Source: Pseudomonas paraeruginosa PA7 (GTDB lineage Bacteria > Pseudomonadota > Gammaproteobacteria > Pseudomonadales > Pseudomonadaceae). From it: DNA of 64,000 bases. Every line of letters starts with the position of its first letter. Positions within the stretch are counted from its first letter, which is position 1. Positions 38,686 to 47,736 of this stretch are shown piece by piece. The translations under genes and the position numbers were made by a program. The stretch is from the NCBI RefSeq assembly GCF_000017205.1, contig NC_009656.1, positions 4,406,001-4,470,000 on the forward strand, written 5' to 3'. The notes beneath the pieces are model-generated. The model did not search any database, was not told where the DNA came from, and saw only the letters and a list, made by a program, of their open reading frames with translations.

Positions 38686-40980
38686 CTACAGGCCGTAGCG
38701 CTCGATGGCATCCAGGTGCGGCTGGGTGTCGACCTCCGCCGCTTCCGCCAGGCGCAGCCAGCACATCCGGTGCGGCCATTGGCCGGTGGCCTCCTGCAAC
38801 GCCTGGTGCAGCTCGCGCGGGGCCAACTGCGCGGGCGTCGCCACGGTGAAGTAGATCGCCCGCAATTCCTCGCCGCTGCTGGCATCGCTGACCTGGTAGT
38901 CGCGGTTGCTGTGCACCCAGACCTTCCAGCCGCGCGCGTCCATGGCCTCACGGAAGGCGTCGAAGGCTTCCTCGCCGGGATACACCCCATCCACCAGCCA
39001 GCTCGGCGAATAGCCGCCGCCCTCCAGCACGTGCACCACGGCATAGGTGGGCACGAAGCGCTTGCGCTCCTCTTCGTCCTCCGGCGCCGGGTAGACCAGC
39101 CCGGCGTCGAACACCACCCAGTCGCCGACCCGCTGGCCGCGGTTGCCCGGGGCGTTCTCCAGGACCCGCGCGGTCACCGGGCCGGTGCGCCGGGCATAGT
39201 AGTCGAGCGCCTCGCCATCCTCGATGTAGCGGACGATCACCCAGCCCCAGTCTTCCTCGATCGGCCCCTCGCCAGCGGCGAACTCCATGCCCATCCCGGC
39301 GGCCACCTCGCGCAGCATCGTCCAGTCGCGCGCGGCGCTGGCGGCCGTCATCTGGTCCCACTGCACCGACTGCGGTTCCTCCAGCTTGCCGGCCAGTCGC
39401 TGGTAGGCCAGCGCCGCCTCGGCGAAGCGATCCTGCTCCATCAGCGCCTTGCCCAGCAGGCTGTGGGCCCCCAGCGAGCCGGGGGAAAGCTCCAGCACCG
39501 ACTGGCAGGCGCGCTCCAGTTCCGGCCAGTCGTTGAGTTTCTCGGCCAGCTTGACCTCGCTCCACAGGGCGATCAGCGGCACGCTGTCGGCGTAGAGCCG
39601 TCCCAGACGCTTGACCTGGTCGTACTCGCCGCGCGCCAGCAAGGCGTTGAGCAGGTAGTAGGCCAGCTGCTGTTCCTCGTCGGTGTGGCGCTCGACGTAT
39701 TCCCAGAGCAGGTCGATAGCCTCGTCGTCGGCGGAACACGCTTGCAGCGCCGAGGCGGCCACTTCGCGCAGGGCGGTATCGTCGGGTCGCTCGGCCAGCG
39801 CCTGGAGCAGCCACTGCACCTCCTTCTCCGGGTTGCGCGGCGAGTCTTCGGCGCCCTGCGCCGCCAGCCAGTCGAGCAGTTCCGCGGCCGGCACAGGCAG
39901 GTCCTGCTGCTGCGGCGCGGCGTCGATTTCCGTCCGCAGCCCGGCGAGCAGTTCGCTGGCGCCGCGATCGCGCTGCAACTGTTGCGCATGTCGCTCGGCC
40001 AGCGCCAGGTGACGCCTGGCGCTCCACACCGAACCGCGTTGCAAGGCGAGGCGGATGGCCTGGCTGGCGACGTCGACGACCACCCGGTGCGCGCCCTTCT
40101 GCGAGTAGTGTTCGAGCATCTGCTGCAGGCGCCCGCCGAAGTCCCAGGTGTTGCGCTCCGGGGTCCGTTGCAGCAGCAGGTAGACCGCGCGCAGCCAGAT
40201 CGTGCGGTAGCGCGGAGCGATCTCGGAGAACGGCAGCAGCGCCTCCAGGGCTTCCTCGTCGCGCGCCAGCAAGGCCAGCGCATGGGCCTTGTACAGGCGC
40301 CGTGGCTGGCTGATGTTGTTCCACTCCGCGCCTTCGACCTTGTCCTCCATCTCGCCGATCAGGGCCAACGCCTGTTCGGCGCGGCCCAGGCTCAGGAGGA
40401 TCGCCACGCGCATCTCCAGGAGGCTGTCGAACACCTCCTCCCCTGCGTCGAGGATCTTCTTCTCCTGTTCGGCGAGGAAGGCCAGGGCGTCTTCGCCGCG
40501 CCCGTCGTCGAGCAGCGCCTCGGCCTTCTCATTGCTCAGGCAGTGGAAGCAGGCCCAGGTCGGGTCGATCCGCGCCAGGGTCTCGTCACAGACCTCGATG
40601 CGCTCCTCCACCCAGCCGGGGCCGTCGACGTTGGCGTAGCACGACGCCAGGTCCTGGGTCACGCAGACCGACTGCGGGCAGGCCTGGGTGTCGTCGCGGT
40701 TGGCCAGTTCGAACAGGGAGACGGCGTCGGCCAGGGCGGTCTCGCCCTCCAGTTGGTTGCCGACCCGGTTACGCATCTCCCAGTGGCGGACGAAGATTTC
40801 CAGCCACGGGTTGTTCAACGTCCGGCTCAGCGCCTTGACCTCCGGCAACAGCGCCTCGGCGCGCTCCACCTCGAGGTCGCAGACGTACGCGGTGAGTTCG
40901 TCGATCAGCCGCGCACTCTGCTCCTGGCCGGCTTCACGCAGGTCGGCGCGGAGCTTTTCCACCCAGTTCCAGATATCCAT
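38686..40980 (-). CDS. Large TPR-like protein, partner gene of an Hsp90-family protein
   Basis: A 764-residue, helix-rich, acidic cytoplasmic protein starting MDIWNWVEKLRADLREAGQE. No signal peptide or membrane segment. TPR-like helix pairs recur, for example SLLGKALMEQDRFAEAALAY (about 560) and ALLARGEYDQVKRLGRLYAD (about 470), with more degenerate ones from 150 to 300. The last 150 residues form a different, beta-containing domain (VGDWVVFDAGLVYPAPEDEE, then WKVWVHSNRDYQV) that I do not recognise. It lies 36 bp downstream of the Hsp90-like gene, so the two form an operon. The function is unknown; a co-chaperone or client-recognition role is inference. Confidence 0.85.
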   Translation of the reverse strand: MDIWNWVEKLRADLREAGQEQSARLIDELTAYVCDLEVERAEALLPEVKALSRTLNNPWLEIFVRHWEMRNRVGNQLEGETALADAVSLFELANRDDTQACPQSVCVTQDLASCYANVDGPGWVEERIEVCDETLARIDPTWACFHCLSNEKAEALLDDGRGEDALAFLAEQEKKILDAGEEVFDSLLEMRVAILLSLGRAEQALALIGEMEDKVEGAEWNNISQPRRLYKAHALALLARDEEALEALLPFSEIAPRYRTIWLRAVYLLLQRTPERNTWDFGGRLQQMLEHYSQKGAHRVVVDVASQAIRLALQRGSVWSARRHLALAERHAQQLQRDRGASELLAGLRTEIDAAPQQQDLPVPAAELLDWLAAQGAEDSPRNPEKEVQWLLQALAERPDDTALREVAASALQACSADDEAIDLLWEYVERHTDEEQQLAYYLLNALLARGEYDQVKRLGRLYADSVPLIALWSEVKLAEKLNDWPELERACQSVLELSPGSLGAHSLLGKALMEQDRFAEAALAYQRLAGKLEEPQSVQWDQMTAASAARDWTMLREVAAGMGMEFAAGEGPIEEDWGWVIVRYIEDGEALDYYARRTGPVTARVLENAPGNRGQRVGDWVVFDAGLVYPAPEDEEERKRFVPTYAVVHVLEGGGYSPSWLVDGVYPGEEAFDAFREAMDARGWKVWVHSNRDYQVSDASSGEELRAIYFTVATPAQLAPRELHQALQEATGQWPHRMCWLRLAEAAEVDTQPHLDAIERYGL

Positions 40981-41016
40981 ATGCTTCAGTCTCCATCAGG
41001 CGTGTTGCGAATTTTC

Positions 41017-42858
41017 TTATTGCCCCAGCAGGCGCTTCACCGAATCGGCGAGTCCGGCCAGGGCCTGGTTCAGCGAGGTCGCGGGCTGGCCGCGCCCCTG
41101 ACCGGCGATGATCACCTTGAACGAGCGCAGCAGCAGCGCAGCATGGGCCGCTTCGCCGCGCTCCTCGCCGACGGCCGCCAGCAGCGCCTGCACTGCCGGA
41201 TTGTCGAGGTTGACGTAGAGCCGGCTCGGCTGGCGATTGTCGAGCTTGCGGGTGAACTGCCGGGCCAGGCGCAACGCCGCGGTGGAGATACGCTTGTCGG
41301 CCTCGTCGTCCTCCAGCCGGCGCTTGAGTTCGGCGTCGCGGTCGGGCACTACCACAAGCGGCAGTTCCTCGGGGCTGAAGCGGGCGATCACCAGTTCCTC
41401 CCCGGCGCTGCCCAACTGCTCGGCAAGCCAGGCGGTCTCGCGCTCGGGCAGACGATCCAGGCGGAACAACTGGCGGTTGCCCTGCTCGGTGCCCAGTTCC
41501 ACCAGGCGCTGGCCCTTGGCCTGGGCCCAGCGACGCAGAAAAGGTACCACCGCATAGCGATTGCCATGGGCCACCGGTACGCCCATGGCGCGGAACAGCA
41601 TTTCCTCGAAGCCGCTGTCGTTGTCCAACAGCACGTGCACCGCGCCGCGCGAAAGGAGTTCGGAGGCCGGGAGGTCGCCCTGCGAGGTGGGTACGCGCAG
41701 GCTGTCCATCATCAGCGCGAACAGTCGCTCGTCGCACAGCGCCGCACCCAGCAGGGCTTCGTTGTGCCGCAGCAGGACCCGTCGCCATGCCTCCGGCTGC
41801 TGCCGGGCGACCTCGCCGAGCCCGGCGATCAGCGCCTCGGCCAGCGCATGCTGGATCGCCGCGTAATGGTCGTCGCGCTGCAGGTCCTCACGGCTGGCGG
41901 TGGGCGTCAGGCGGTTCGACTCGATCACCCCGCCGACGAAGCCGGCCCAGGACGGCAGCAGGTCGCGGGCGTCGTCGTCGAGCAGCATGCCGCGGAGGAA
42001 TACCGAGAGATTGCGGTTGTCGCTGGTGCCATAGGTGCCACCGTCCTGGATCCACAGCAGGCCCCGCACGTCGACCCGCTCGTCGGGCCGCACCGGCAGG
42101 CAGCAGATCGGCTCGAAGTCGTGTTCGAAGCGCGCGGCGAACTCCAGGTCGCGGCGTCGCTGCTGCAGGGGGTGCAGCGCGGCATCGGCGGCCAGCCGCC
42201 ACGGCGGCGGCTCCGGGTTGATCGGCTGGGCGTCGCCACCGACGTGAATCGGCTCGCGCAGCAGCACGCAGTAGCGTTCGAGGATCTCGCGCAGACGCGC
42301 GGCCTGGGTCAGCGCGCTGTACTCGTCCTGCAGTTCGAGGGTGATCTCGGTGCCCACCGGCCGCGCCGGCATCGGCGTCACGCTGTACTGCTCGGCGTTG
42401 CTGGAGACGTAGCAGAAACCCAGTTCCGGCTGCTGGTAGGAAGTGGTCCGCACGCTGACCCGGCGGGCCAGCACGAAGGCGGAGAGGAAGCCCAGGCCGA
42501 ACATGCCGATCAGCCCGCTGTCCTCGTGGCCGGACTGGCGCAGCCCACGGGTGTAGCCGACGCCGACGGTGGCCAGGTAGGCATGGATTTCATGCTCGGT
42601 GAGCCCGGCGCCGGTGTCGACGATGCGCACGGTATTGCTGGCGCTGTCGCCGATCACCTCGATCCGCGAAGGGTCCTGCCAGTCGGGCTGCTCCAGGCGG
42701 CGGCGGAGGATCGAGTCGTGGGCGTTCTGCACCAGCTCGCGCAGGGCCACGGTGGGCGTGGAATAGAGGTGCTTGCTGAGCACCGACATCACGCCGTTGA
42801 GATCGACTCCGGCGCGACGGATCTGGGGAGTGTTCGATTGCGGAAAGCTGCTTTGCAT
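41017..42858 (-). CDS. Divergent Hsp90 (HtpG-like) ATPase
   Basis: A 613-residue protein of the GHKL/Hsp90 type. The Bergerat ATP site is intact: ELVQNAHDS with E41, N45 and D48, DTGAGLT (81-87), and GMFGLGFLSAF (118-128). The middle domain keeps an HtpG-like TASREDLQRDD. The C-terminal third is diverged and has no MEEVD tail, so it cannot recruit TPR partners in the eukaryotic way. It is distinct from the housekeeping HtpG expected elsewhere in the genome. I chose the ATG at 42858 (MQSSFPQSNTPQIRR); a reading from 43002 adds 48 basic residues. Co-directional with the downstream TPR gene. Confidence 0.9.
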   Translation of the reverse strand: MQSSFPQSNTPQIRRAGVDLNGVMSVLSKHLYSTPTVALRELVQNAHDSILRRRLEQPDWQDPSRIEVIGDSASNTVRIVDTGAGLTEHEIHAYLATVGVGYTRGLRQSGHEDSGLIGMFGLGFLSAFVLARRVSVRTTSYQQPELGFCYVSSNAEQYSVTPMPARPVGTEITLELQDEYSALTQAARLREILERYCVLLREPIHVGGDAQPINPEPPPWRLAADAALHPLQQRRRDLEFAARFEHDFEPICCLPVRPDERVDVRGLLWIQDGGTYGTSDNRNLSVFLRGMLLDDDARDLLPSWAGFVGGVIESNRLTPTASREDLQRDDHYAAIQHALAEALIAGLGEVARQQPEAWRRVLLRHNEALLGAALCDERLFALMMDSLRVPTSQGDLPASELLSRGAVHVLLDNDSGFEEMLFRAMGVPVAHGNRYAVVPFLRRWAQAKGQRLVELGTEQGNRQLFRLDRLPERETAWLAEQLGSAGEELVIARFSPEELPLVVVPDRDAELKRRLEDDEADKRISTAALRLARQFTRKLDNRQPSRLYVNLDNPAVQALLAAVGEERGEAAHAALLLRSFKVIIAGQGRGQPATSLNQALAGLADSVKRLLGQ

Positions 42859-43026
42859 GTCCCTATCCAAGCGTTCGATGAGTGGCGTCCGCTCGCGCTC
42901 GAGCGGTCCGGTGCGCAATTCTGCCACGTTCCGTCGCCTTCCTTGTGCGACGACGGGCCCGCGATGGGTCCCGGCCCGGCATCGGGCCGGCTCGGAGTGC
43001 AATAGAGCCGTGTCGCGGCGAAATGT

Positions 43027-43941
43027 TCAACCCTGCAGGCCGATCAATTGTCGCCGGCTGCGCTCGAACCAGTCGAGCAGGTAGTCGGCGAGCACCTGGG
43101 TACGCCGCGGCAGGCCGCCCTGGAACGGGTGGACGAGGAACATCGGCGTGCTGCGCGTCTGGTAGTCGCGCAGCAGCCAGGCCAGCCGACCATCGCCCAG
43201 TTCGTCATGGACCATGTACGACGGCAGCCGGGCGATGCCGGCGCCGGCCAGCGCGGCCTTCTTCAACAGGCTGTAGTGGTTGCTGGCGAGGAAGCCCGAG
43301 ACCGCTACCCGCTCCAGCCGGTGGCGACGGTGGTAGAGCCACTCCTCGTGCCCGCTGTAGTGCGAGTTGAGCAGGCACTCGCGCTCGCGCAGCTCGCCCG
43401 GACGCAACGGTTCGCCATGCCGCGCCAGGTAGGCGGGGCTCGCGCAGGTGATTTCCTGCAGGACGAACAACGGCCGCGCCACCAGCCGCGCGTCCTGGTC
43501 CACGCCGGCGCGGATCGCCAGGTCGAAGCCCTCGCCGACCAGGTCGCGCAGGCCATTGTACAGGTCCAGCTCGACGCGCAGCAGCGGATAACGCGCCTGG
43601 AAGTCCTCCAGCAGGGCATCGAACAGCGTCTCGCCCAACGACACCGGCAAGGTCACCCGCACCTGTCCTTCCACCGACTCCTGCAGCCGCGCCACCGCCT
43701 GCCGCGCGCGTTGCGCCTGGGCTCGCAGCGCCTGCGCCTCGGGCAGCAGCGCGGCGCCCGCGGCGGTCAGCGACAGTCGCCGGGTGGTGCGGTGCAACAG
43801 GATCACGCCGAGCTGCCGCTCAAGGGCGCCGATGCGCTTCGACAGTTGCCCCTTGCTGCAACCCAGGCGTTCGGCGGCGCGGGTGAAGCTGCCCAGTTCG
43901 ACGAGCACGGCGAAAGCGGCCAGGTCTTTCAGGTCTTTCAC
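43027..43941 (-). CDS. LysR-family transcriptional regulator
   Basis: A 304-residue LysR-type regulator. The N-terminal winged HTH (about 1-60) has TRAAERLGCSKGQLSKRIGALERQ; the effector domain starts near residue 92 with VRVTLPVSLGETLFDALL. It is the CrgA-like subgroup by general appearance. It diverges from the SDR gene at 44048 across 106 bp, so it probably controls that gene and itself. The effector is unknown. Confidence 0.93.
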   Translation of the reverse strand: MKDLKDLAAFAVLVELGSFTRAAERLGCSKGQLSKRIGALERQLGVILLHRTTRRLSLTAAGAALLPEAQALRAQAQRARQAVARLQESVEGQVRVTLPVSLGETLFDALLEDFQARYPLLRVELDLYNGLRDLVGEGFDLAIRAGVDQDARLVARPLFVLQEITCASPAYLARHGEPLRPGELRERECLLNSHYSGHEEWLYHRRHRLERVAVSGFLASNHYSLLKKAALAGAGIARLPSYMVHDELGDGRLAWLLRDYQTRSTPMFLVHPFQGGLPRRTQVLADYLLDWFERSRRQLIGLQG

Positions 43942-44047
43942 GACTGTTTCCCCATGGAAACGAAAGGTTGACGATTGGCTGGATTATCCACACCAAAGCC
44001 GACTCTACACTGGAAACCGTCTTCCTTCATTCCAACGAGAGGCTCGC

Positions 44048-44647
44048 ATGAAGATCATCCTCATCGGTGCCAGTGGCACCCTCGGCAAAGGTATCGACAA
44101 GGAACTCGGCGAACGCCACGAGATCGTCCGGGTCGGCCACAGCAGCGGCGACTTCCAGGTCGATATCAACGACGCCGCCTCGATCCGTGCCCTGTTCGAA
44201 AAGACCGGTCGCTTCGACGCGCTGGTCGCCGCGGTCGGCAAGGTGCACTTCGGCGCGCTGGAAGAGATGGGCGAGGTCGAGTATCAGCTCGGTCTGCGCG
44301 ACAAGCTGATGGGCCAGGTCAACCTGGTCCTGATCGGCCGCGAATACGCCAACGACGGCGGCTCCTTCACCCTCACCAGCGGCATTCTCAGCGATCAGCC
44401 GATCCGCTCCGGCAGTTCCGCGAGCATGGTCAACGGCGCTCTGGAAGGCTTCGTGCGCGGCGCCGCCATCGAACTGCCACGCGGCCTGCGGATCAACGCC
44501 GTGAGTCCGACCGTGATCAGCGAGGCGATGCCTGGCTACGCCCCCTACTTCCGCGGCTTCAAGCCGGTACCGGCGGCCGATGCGGCGCTGGGCTACGCGC
44601 GCAGCGTGGAAGGTGCGCAGACCGGGCAGGTGTATCGGATCTGGTAA
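44048..44647 (+). CDS. Short SDR-family protein lacking the catalytic Tyr and Lys
   Basis: A 199-residue Rossmann protein with NAD(P)-binding GASGTLGKG near the N-terminus and DALVAAVGKVHFG. Where classical SDRs have YxxxK, this reads SSASMVNGALEGFVRGAAIELP: Tyr is replaced by Ala and Lys by Asn. This matches the atypical Lin1944-like SDR group, which lacks the active-site tetrad. It may bind nucleotide as a regulator or catalyse by another mechanism. I chose the ATG at 44048 (MKIILIGASG), with GAGAGG upstream. It diverges from the LysR gene. Confidence 0.9.
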   Translation: MKIILIGASGTLGKGIDKELGERHEIVRVGHSSGDFQVDINDAASIRALFEKTGRFDALVAAVGKVHFGALEEMGEVEYQLGLRDKLMGQVNLVLIGREYANDGGSFTLTSGILSDQPIRSGSSASMVNGALEGFVRGAAIELPRGLRINAVSPTVISEAMPGYAPYFRGFKPVPAADAALGYARSVEGAQTGQVYRIW

Positions 44648-44657
44648 GGGACGCCGG

Positions 44658-45056
44658 TCAGGACAAGCGGTCCGCATAGCAGGTCGGCGAACTGCCCGGT
44701 TGTTGCCGGTCGAGTTCCTCCTCGAGGAATTCGGCCAGCACCACGGCGTTGTTGTGCCGCTGGTCGTGGGCGCCATAGAGCAGGGTGAGGGTGCCCTCGC
44801 GGGCACTGTCGAGCAGGCCCCACCAATGTTCCGGATGGGCCTGCAGCTCGGCGCGGTAGCGCTCGCGGAAGCTGTCGAACAGCGCCGGGTCGTGGCTGAA
44901 CCGCTTGCGCACCTCGCTGGACGGCGCCACCTCCTTCAACCAGTCGTCCATGGCCAGCGCTTCCTTGCGGATGCCGCGCGGCCACAGCCGGTCCACCAGG
45001 ACGCGCCGGCCATCGGCGGGCGACGCCGGTTCGTAGACTCGCTTGCATTGGATCAT
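44658..45056 (-). CDS. DUF488 family protein
   Basis: A 132-residue protein starting MIQCKRVYEPASPADGRRVL and then VDRLWPRGIRKEALAMDDWL, the DUF488 signature. It continues with WLKEVAPSSEVRKRFSHDP and TLTLLYGAHDQRHNNAVVL. Proteins of this family are small, conserved and of unknown biochemical function. It is convergent with the SDR gene (10-bp gap), which has no clear terminator between them. No role can be assigned. Confidence 0.93.
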   Translation of the reverse strand: MIQCKRVYEPASPADGRRVLVDRLWPRGIRKEALAMDDWLKEVAPSSEVRKRFSHDPALFDSFRERYRAELQAHPEHWWGLLDSAREGTLTLLYGAHDQRHNNAVVLAEFLEEELDRQQPGSSPTCYADRLS

Positions 45057-45149
45057 CGTTCGCCTCCCCGGTCATAGTGAAGGCCGATCGGACTTGAGCT
45101 CGGCCCGGACGCTCGGTAACGTGGGCGCATTTTCGATGGAGTCTTCCTT

Positions 45150-45815
45150 ATGCGCCCTGCCCGTCTGCTGGTCTACAGCCTGCTCCCCTTGTTCGCCGCC
45201 TGCCAGGTGTGGAAGCCCGAATCGCCGAGCACCAGTGTAGACACCCGCTTCCAGGGCGAACTGGTGAAGATCAACGGCGCGCTGCAATTCCGCCCCTGCG
45301 CCGAGAAACGCCTGTTCAGCGTCGAGGACGTGGCCAATACCGGCCTGCGTCGCGAAGCCGACGCCCTGTTCGACGACGGCGCCCAGGGCCTGTTCGTCGA
45401 CCTGCGCGGCACCATGGGCCCGGCCAAGGCGCGCGGCACCGACGGCAAGCTGGAGGTCAGCCGACTGTACCGCGTGCAGAACGAGGGCCCCGGCTGCGAC
45501 GATCCTAACTTCAAGCTGCTGACCTTCGCCGCCAATGGCAACGAGCCGTTCTGGAGCGCCAGGGTAAACAACCAGGGCCTGCGCCTGGATCGCCCGGAGC
45601 ACGAAGCCCTGGCCCTGCCCTATGTCGCCGAGGAGCTACCCAACGGCAGCACCAGCTACTCCAGCGAGGCGAACGGCAAGAAGGTCGAGCTGTGGATCGC
45701 CCCGTCGCCCTGCAGCGACAGCATGAGCGGCGCCTTCAGCAGCTATTCCGCCGAGCTGCGCATCGACGGCGAGACGCTGCGCGGCTGCGCCTATCCGGGC
45801 GCGCTGGGCAAGTGA
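45150..45815 (+). CDS. Putative outer-membrane lipoprotein (COG3650-like)
   Basis: A 221-residue precursor with a lipoprotein signal (MRPARLLVYSLLPLFAACQV; lipobox FAAC, Cys18). The mature part has FRPCAEKRLFSVEDVANTGL, followed by LLTFAANGNEPFWSARVNNQ. The segment NGNEPFWS is found in COG3650-type periplasmic proteins related to copper/META-like domains. A C-terminal pair of cysteines (PSPCSDSMSG and LRGCAYPG) could form a disulfide. No function is known; an envelope role is likely. Confidence 0.85.
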   Translation: MRPARLLVYSLLPLFAACQVWKPESPSTSVDTRFQGELVKINGALQFRPCAEKRLFSVEDVANTGLRREADALFDDGAQGLFVDLRGTMGPAKARGTDGKLEVSRLYRVQNEGPGCDDPNFKLLTFAANGNEPFWSARVNNQGLRLDRPEHEALALPYVAEELPNGSTSYSSEANGKKVELWIAPSPCSDSMSGAFSSYSAELRIDGETLRGCAYPGALGK

Positions 45816-45819
45816 CGAC

Positions 45820-45841
45820 ACGGGCCGCCACGGCGGCCCGT
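45820..45841. terminator. Hairpin between convergent genes
   Basis: A perfect 10-bp stem (ACGGGCCGCC/GGCGGCCCGT) with a 2-nt nominal loop lies 4 bp past the lipoprotein stop and before the convergent small gene. There is little T-run on either side, so terminator activity is uncertain. Confidence 0.5.
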
Positions 45842-45848
45842 CTCCCGT

Positions 45849-46100
45849 TCAGAACAGCAGTCCGGCCTGTTCCAGGCGCCGCCGCAATGCCGCCAGGCCG
45901 CCTTCGTACTCCCAGTAGGCGACGCGACCATGGGAAGCGCTGACCAGCAGGTACTTCTCGCTGACCGACTGGATACGCTCGACGCGCAGCAGTTTCTCGA
46001 CGAACCGTTCCTCGCCGATCTGCTCGACGATTTCCCGGTTGTCCGCGTCGTAGCCGTGGACCATGAAAGCGGCGCGCACCTTGAGACGGATGAAACTCAC
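45849..46100 (-). CDS. Small conserved protein coupled to a GNAT gene
   Basis: An 83-residue protein read from the GTG at 46100 (VSFIRLKVRAAFMVHGYDAD). That GTG overlaps the upstream acetyltransferase stop as GTGA, so coupled translation decides the start; an ATG reading from 46139 would overlap the GNAT gene by 43 bp. The segment VEKLLRVERIQSVSEKYLLV and YWEYEGGLAALRRRLEQAGL are visible. I do not recognise the family. It contains no membrane segment. Confidence 0.75.
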   Translation of the reverse strand: MSFIRLKVRAAFMVHGYDADNREIVEQIGEERFVEKLLRVERIQSVSEKYLLVSASHGRVAYWEYEGGLAALRRRLEQAGLLF

Positions 46101-46618
46101 CGTGCGGCTTCGCGCTGGAGGGAAAGATTGCGATGGCATACCGTCGAGCGCCCCGAGCCGTTCGGCCGCCGCGCCGGATCGGCATAGGTTTCCAGCTCGA
46201 CGAAGCCGGCCTTGCGCATCATTCCCGCCGACGCCAGGTTCTCTTCGTGGCGATCGATATAGACGTCCTCGATGCCTTCGTCGGCGAGCCGGGCCAGCAC
46301 CGCCTCCAGCAACGCGCTGCCGAGACCCTGGCCGGCCGCCGCCGGATGCACTACCGCCTCGCAGATATAGGCCCGCGGCGCATCGGCACGCTGCGGCTGG
46401 TAATGGGCGAAATCCTCGGTGCGACGGAAGCTGGCGAACCCCAGCAGCCGCTCGTCGCGCTCTGCCAGGACGGCACGTACCTCGCCGCCGGCGATGGCCC
46501 GCAGATGCGCACGCACCCCCTCCTCCGGCAAGTGGTTCCAGGGATTCGGCCCGTGGCTCAGCAACAGGTCGGTCATGGCCTCGATATCGCCGGCTTCGGC
46601 AGCTCGCAAACGGTTCAT
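46097..46618 (-). CDS. GNAT-family N-acetyltransferase
   Basis: A 173-residue GNAT protein. The acetyl-CoA-binding motif A region reads AVVHPAAAGQGLGSALLEAV, with the pyrophosphate loop Q-G-L-G-S. Motif B includes IDRHEENLASAGMMRKAGFV. The substrate is unknown. It lies 10 bp after a PLP enzyme gene and overlaps a small gene, so these three genes, with the DMT exporter upstream, look like one transcription unit. Confidence 0.92.
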   Translation of the reverse strand: MNRLRAAEAGDIEAMTDLLLSHGPNPWNHLPEEGVRAHLRAIAGGEVRAVLAERDERLLGFASFRRTEDFAHYQPQRADAPRAYICEAVVHPAAAGQGLGSALLEAVLARLADEGIEDVYIDRHEENLASAGMMRKAGFVELETYADPARRPNGSGRSTVCHRNLSLQREAAR

Positions 46619-46628
46619 GTCCCCTCCG

Positions 46629-47726
46629 TCAAAATCCAGCCACCAACAGTCCGTCGGGCAGCGCCACGCCGCGCTCGACGCAGGCAGCCACCGCCTCGAT
46701 CAGGGGTTCCAGCGCATGACCCTGCCTGGCCAGCCAGACCGGATCGTAATAGGTGGTCGCATAGCGTTCGCCGCCGTCGCAGAGGATCGCCACCAGCGAG
46801 CCCGTCTCCCCCGCCGCCACCATCTGCCGCGCGGCCACCAGGGCGCCGATAAGGTTGGTCCCGCTGGAACCGCCGACCCGCCGGCCGAGGCGTCGCGCCA
46901 GGTAATGCATGGCCGCCAGCGACCAGGCGTCCGGTACCTTGACCATGGCGTCGATCACCTCCGGCAGGAATGACGCCTCGACCCGCGGCCGCCCGATGCC
47001 CTCGATCCGCGAGCCGCAATCCAGGGTCAGGCCACGATCGCCGCTGACGTAGGCGTCGAAGAATACCGAGCGCTCGGCGTCGGCGCAGAGCACCCGGGTG
47101 CAGTGCTGGCGATAGCGCACGTAGCGGCCGAGGGTCGCCAGGGTGCCGCCGGTGCCGGGGCTGGAGACCAGCCAGGTCGGGGTCGGGTGCGGCTCGTGGC
47201 GCATCTGCTGGAAGATCGACTCGGCGATGTTGTTGTTCGCCCGCCAGTCGGTGGCGCGCTCGGCGTAGGTGAACTGGTCCATGAAGTGTCCGCCGCTCTC
47301 CCGCGCCAGGCGCTCGGACTCGGCGTAGATCTGCGTAGGGTCGTCCACCAGGTGGCTCTGCCCGCCATAGAAGGCGATCTGCGCGATCTTTTCCTTCGAC
47401 GTGCTGGCCGGCATCACGGCGATGAAGGGCAGGCCCAGCAGGCGCGCGAAATAGGCTTCGGAAATCGCCGTGGAACCGCTCGACGCCTCGATCACCGGCG
47501 CGGCCGGCCTGAGCCAGCCATTGCACAGCGCATAGAGGAACAGCGAGCGTGCCAGGCGGTGCTTGAGGCTGCCGGTGGGGTGGCTGGACTCGTCCTTGAA
47601 ATACAGTTCGACACCCGGAAGGCCGGGGGTCTCCAGGGGAATCAGGTGGGTATCGGCGCTGCGCTGGAAATCCGCCTCGATGATGCGGATCGCCTCACGG
47701 GCCCACTGCCGGTGGTCGAGGGTCAT
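46629..47726 (-). CDS. PLP-dependent enzyme of the cysteine synthase family
   Basis: A fold-type II PLP enzyme of 365 residues. Lys in [11 protein letters not shown] is the probable Schiff base; [20 protein letters not shown] binds the substrate carboxylate; [15 protein letters not shown] is the Gly-rich phosphate loop. The overall type resembles L-cysteine desulfhydrase Cds1 or cysteine synthase-like proteins rather than housekeeping CysK/CysM. The exact reaction cannot be read. A DMT exporter lies 10 bp upstream, a layout seen for amino-acid catabolism and export. Confidence 0.9.
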   Translation of the reverse strand: MTLDHRQWAREAIRIIEADFQRSADTHLIPLETPGLPGVELYFKDESSHPTGSLKHRLARSLFLYALCNGWLRPAAPVIEASSGSTAISEAYFARLLGLPFIAVMPASTSKEKIAQIAFYGGQSHLVDDPTQIYAESERLARESGGHFMDQFTYAERATDWRANNNIAESIFQQMRHEPHPTPTWLVSSPGTGGTLATLGRYVRYRQHCTRVLCADAERSVFFDAYVSGDRGLTLDCGSRIEGIGRPRVEASFLPEVIDAMVKVPDAWSLAAMHYLARRLGRRVGGSSGTNLIGALVAARQMVAAGETGSLVAILCDGGERYATTYYDPVWLARQGHALEPLIEAVAACVERGVALPDGLLVAGF

Positions 47727-47736
47727 GCCTACTCCT

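Noticed and set aside
38674-43005. A 1443-codon open frame on the plus strand
   Set aside because: It lies antisense to the TPR and Hsp90 genes, both of which have clear motifs. Long antisense frames are common in GC-rich DNA and its translation is low in complexity (Gln/Arg/Gly-rich).
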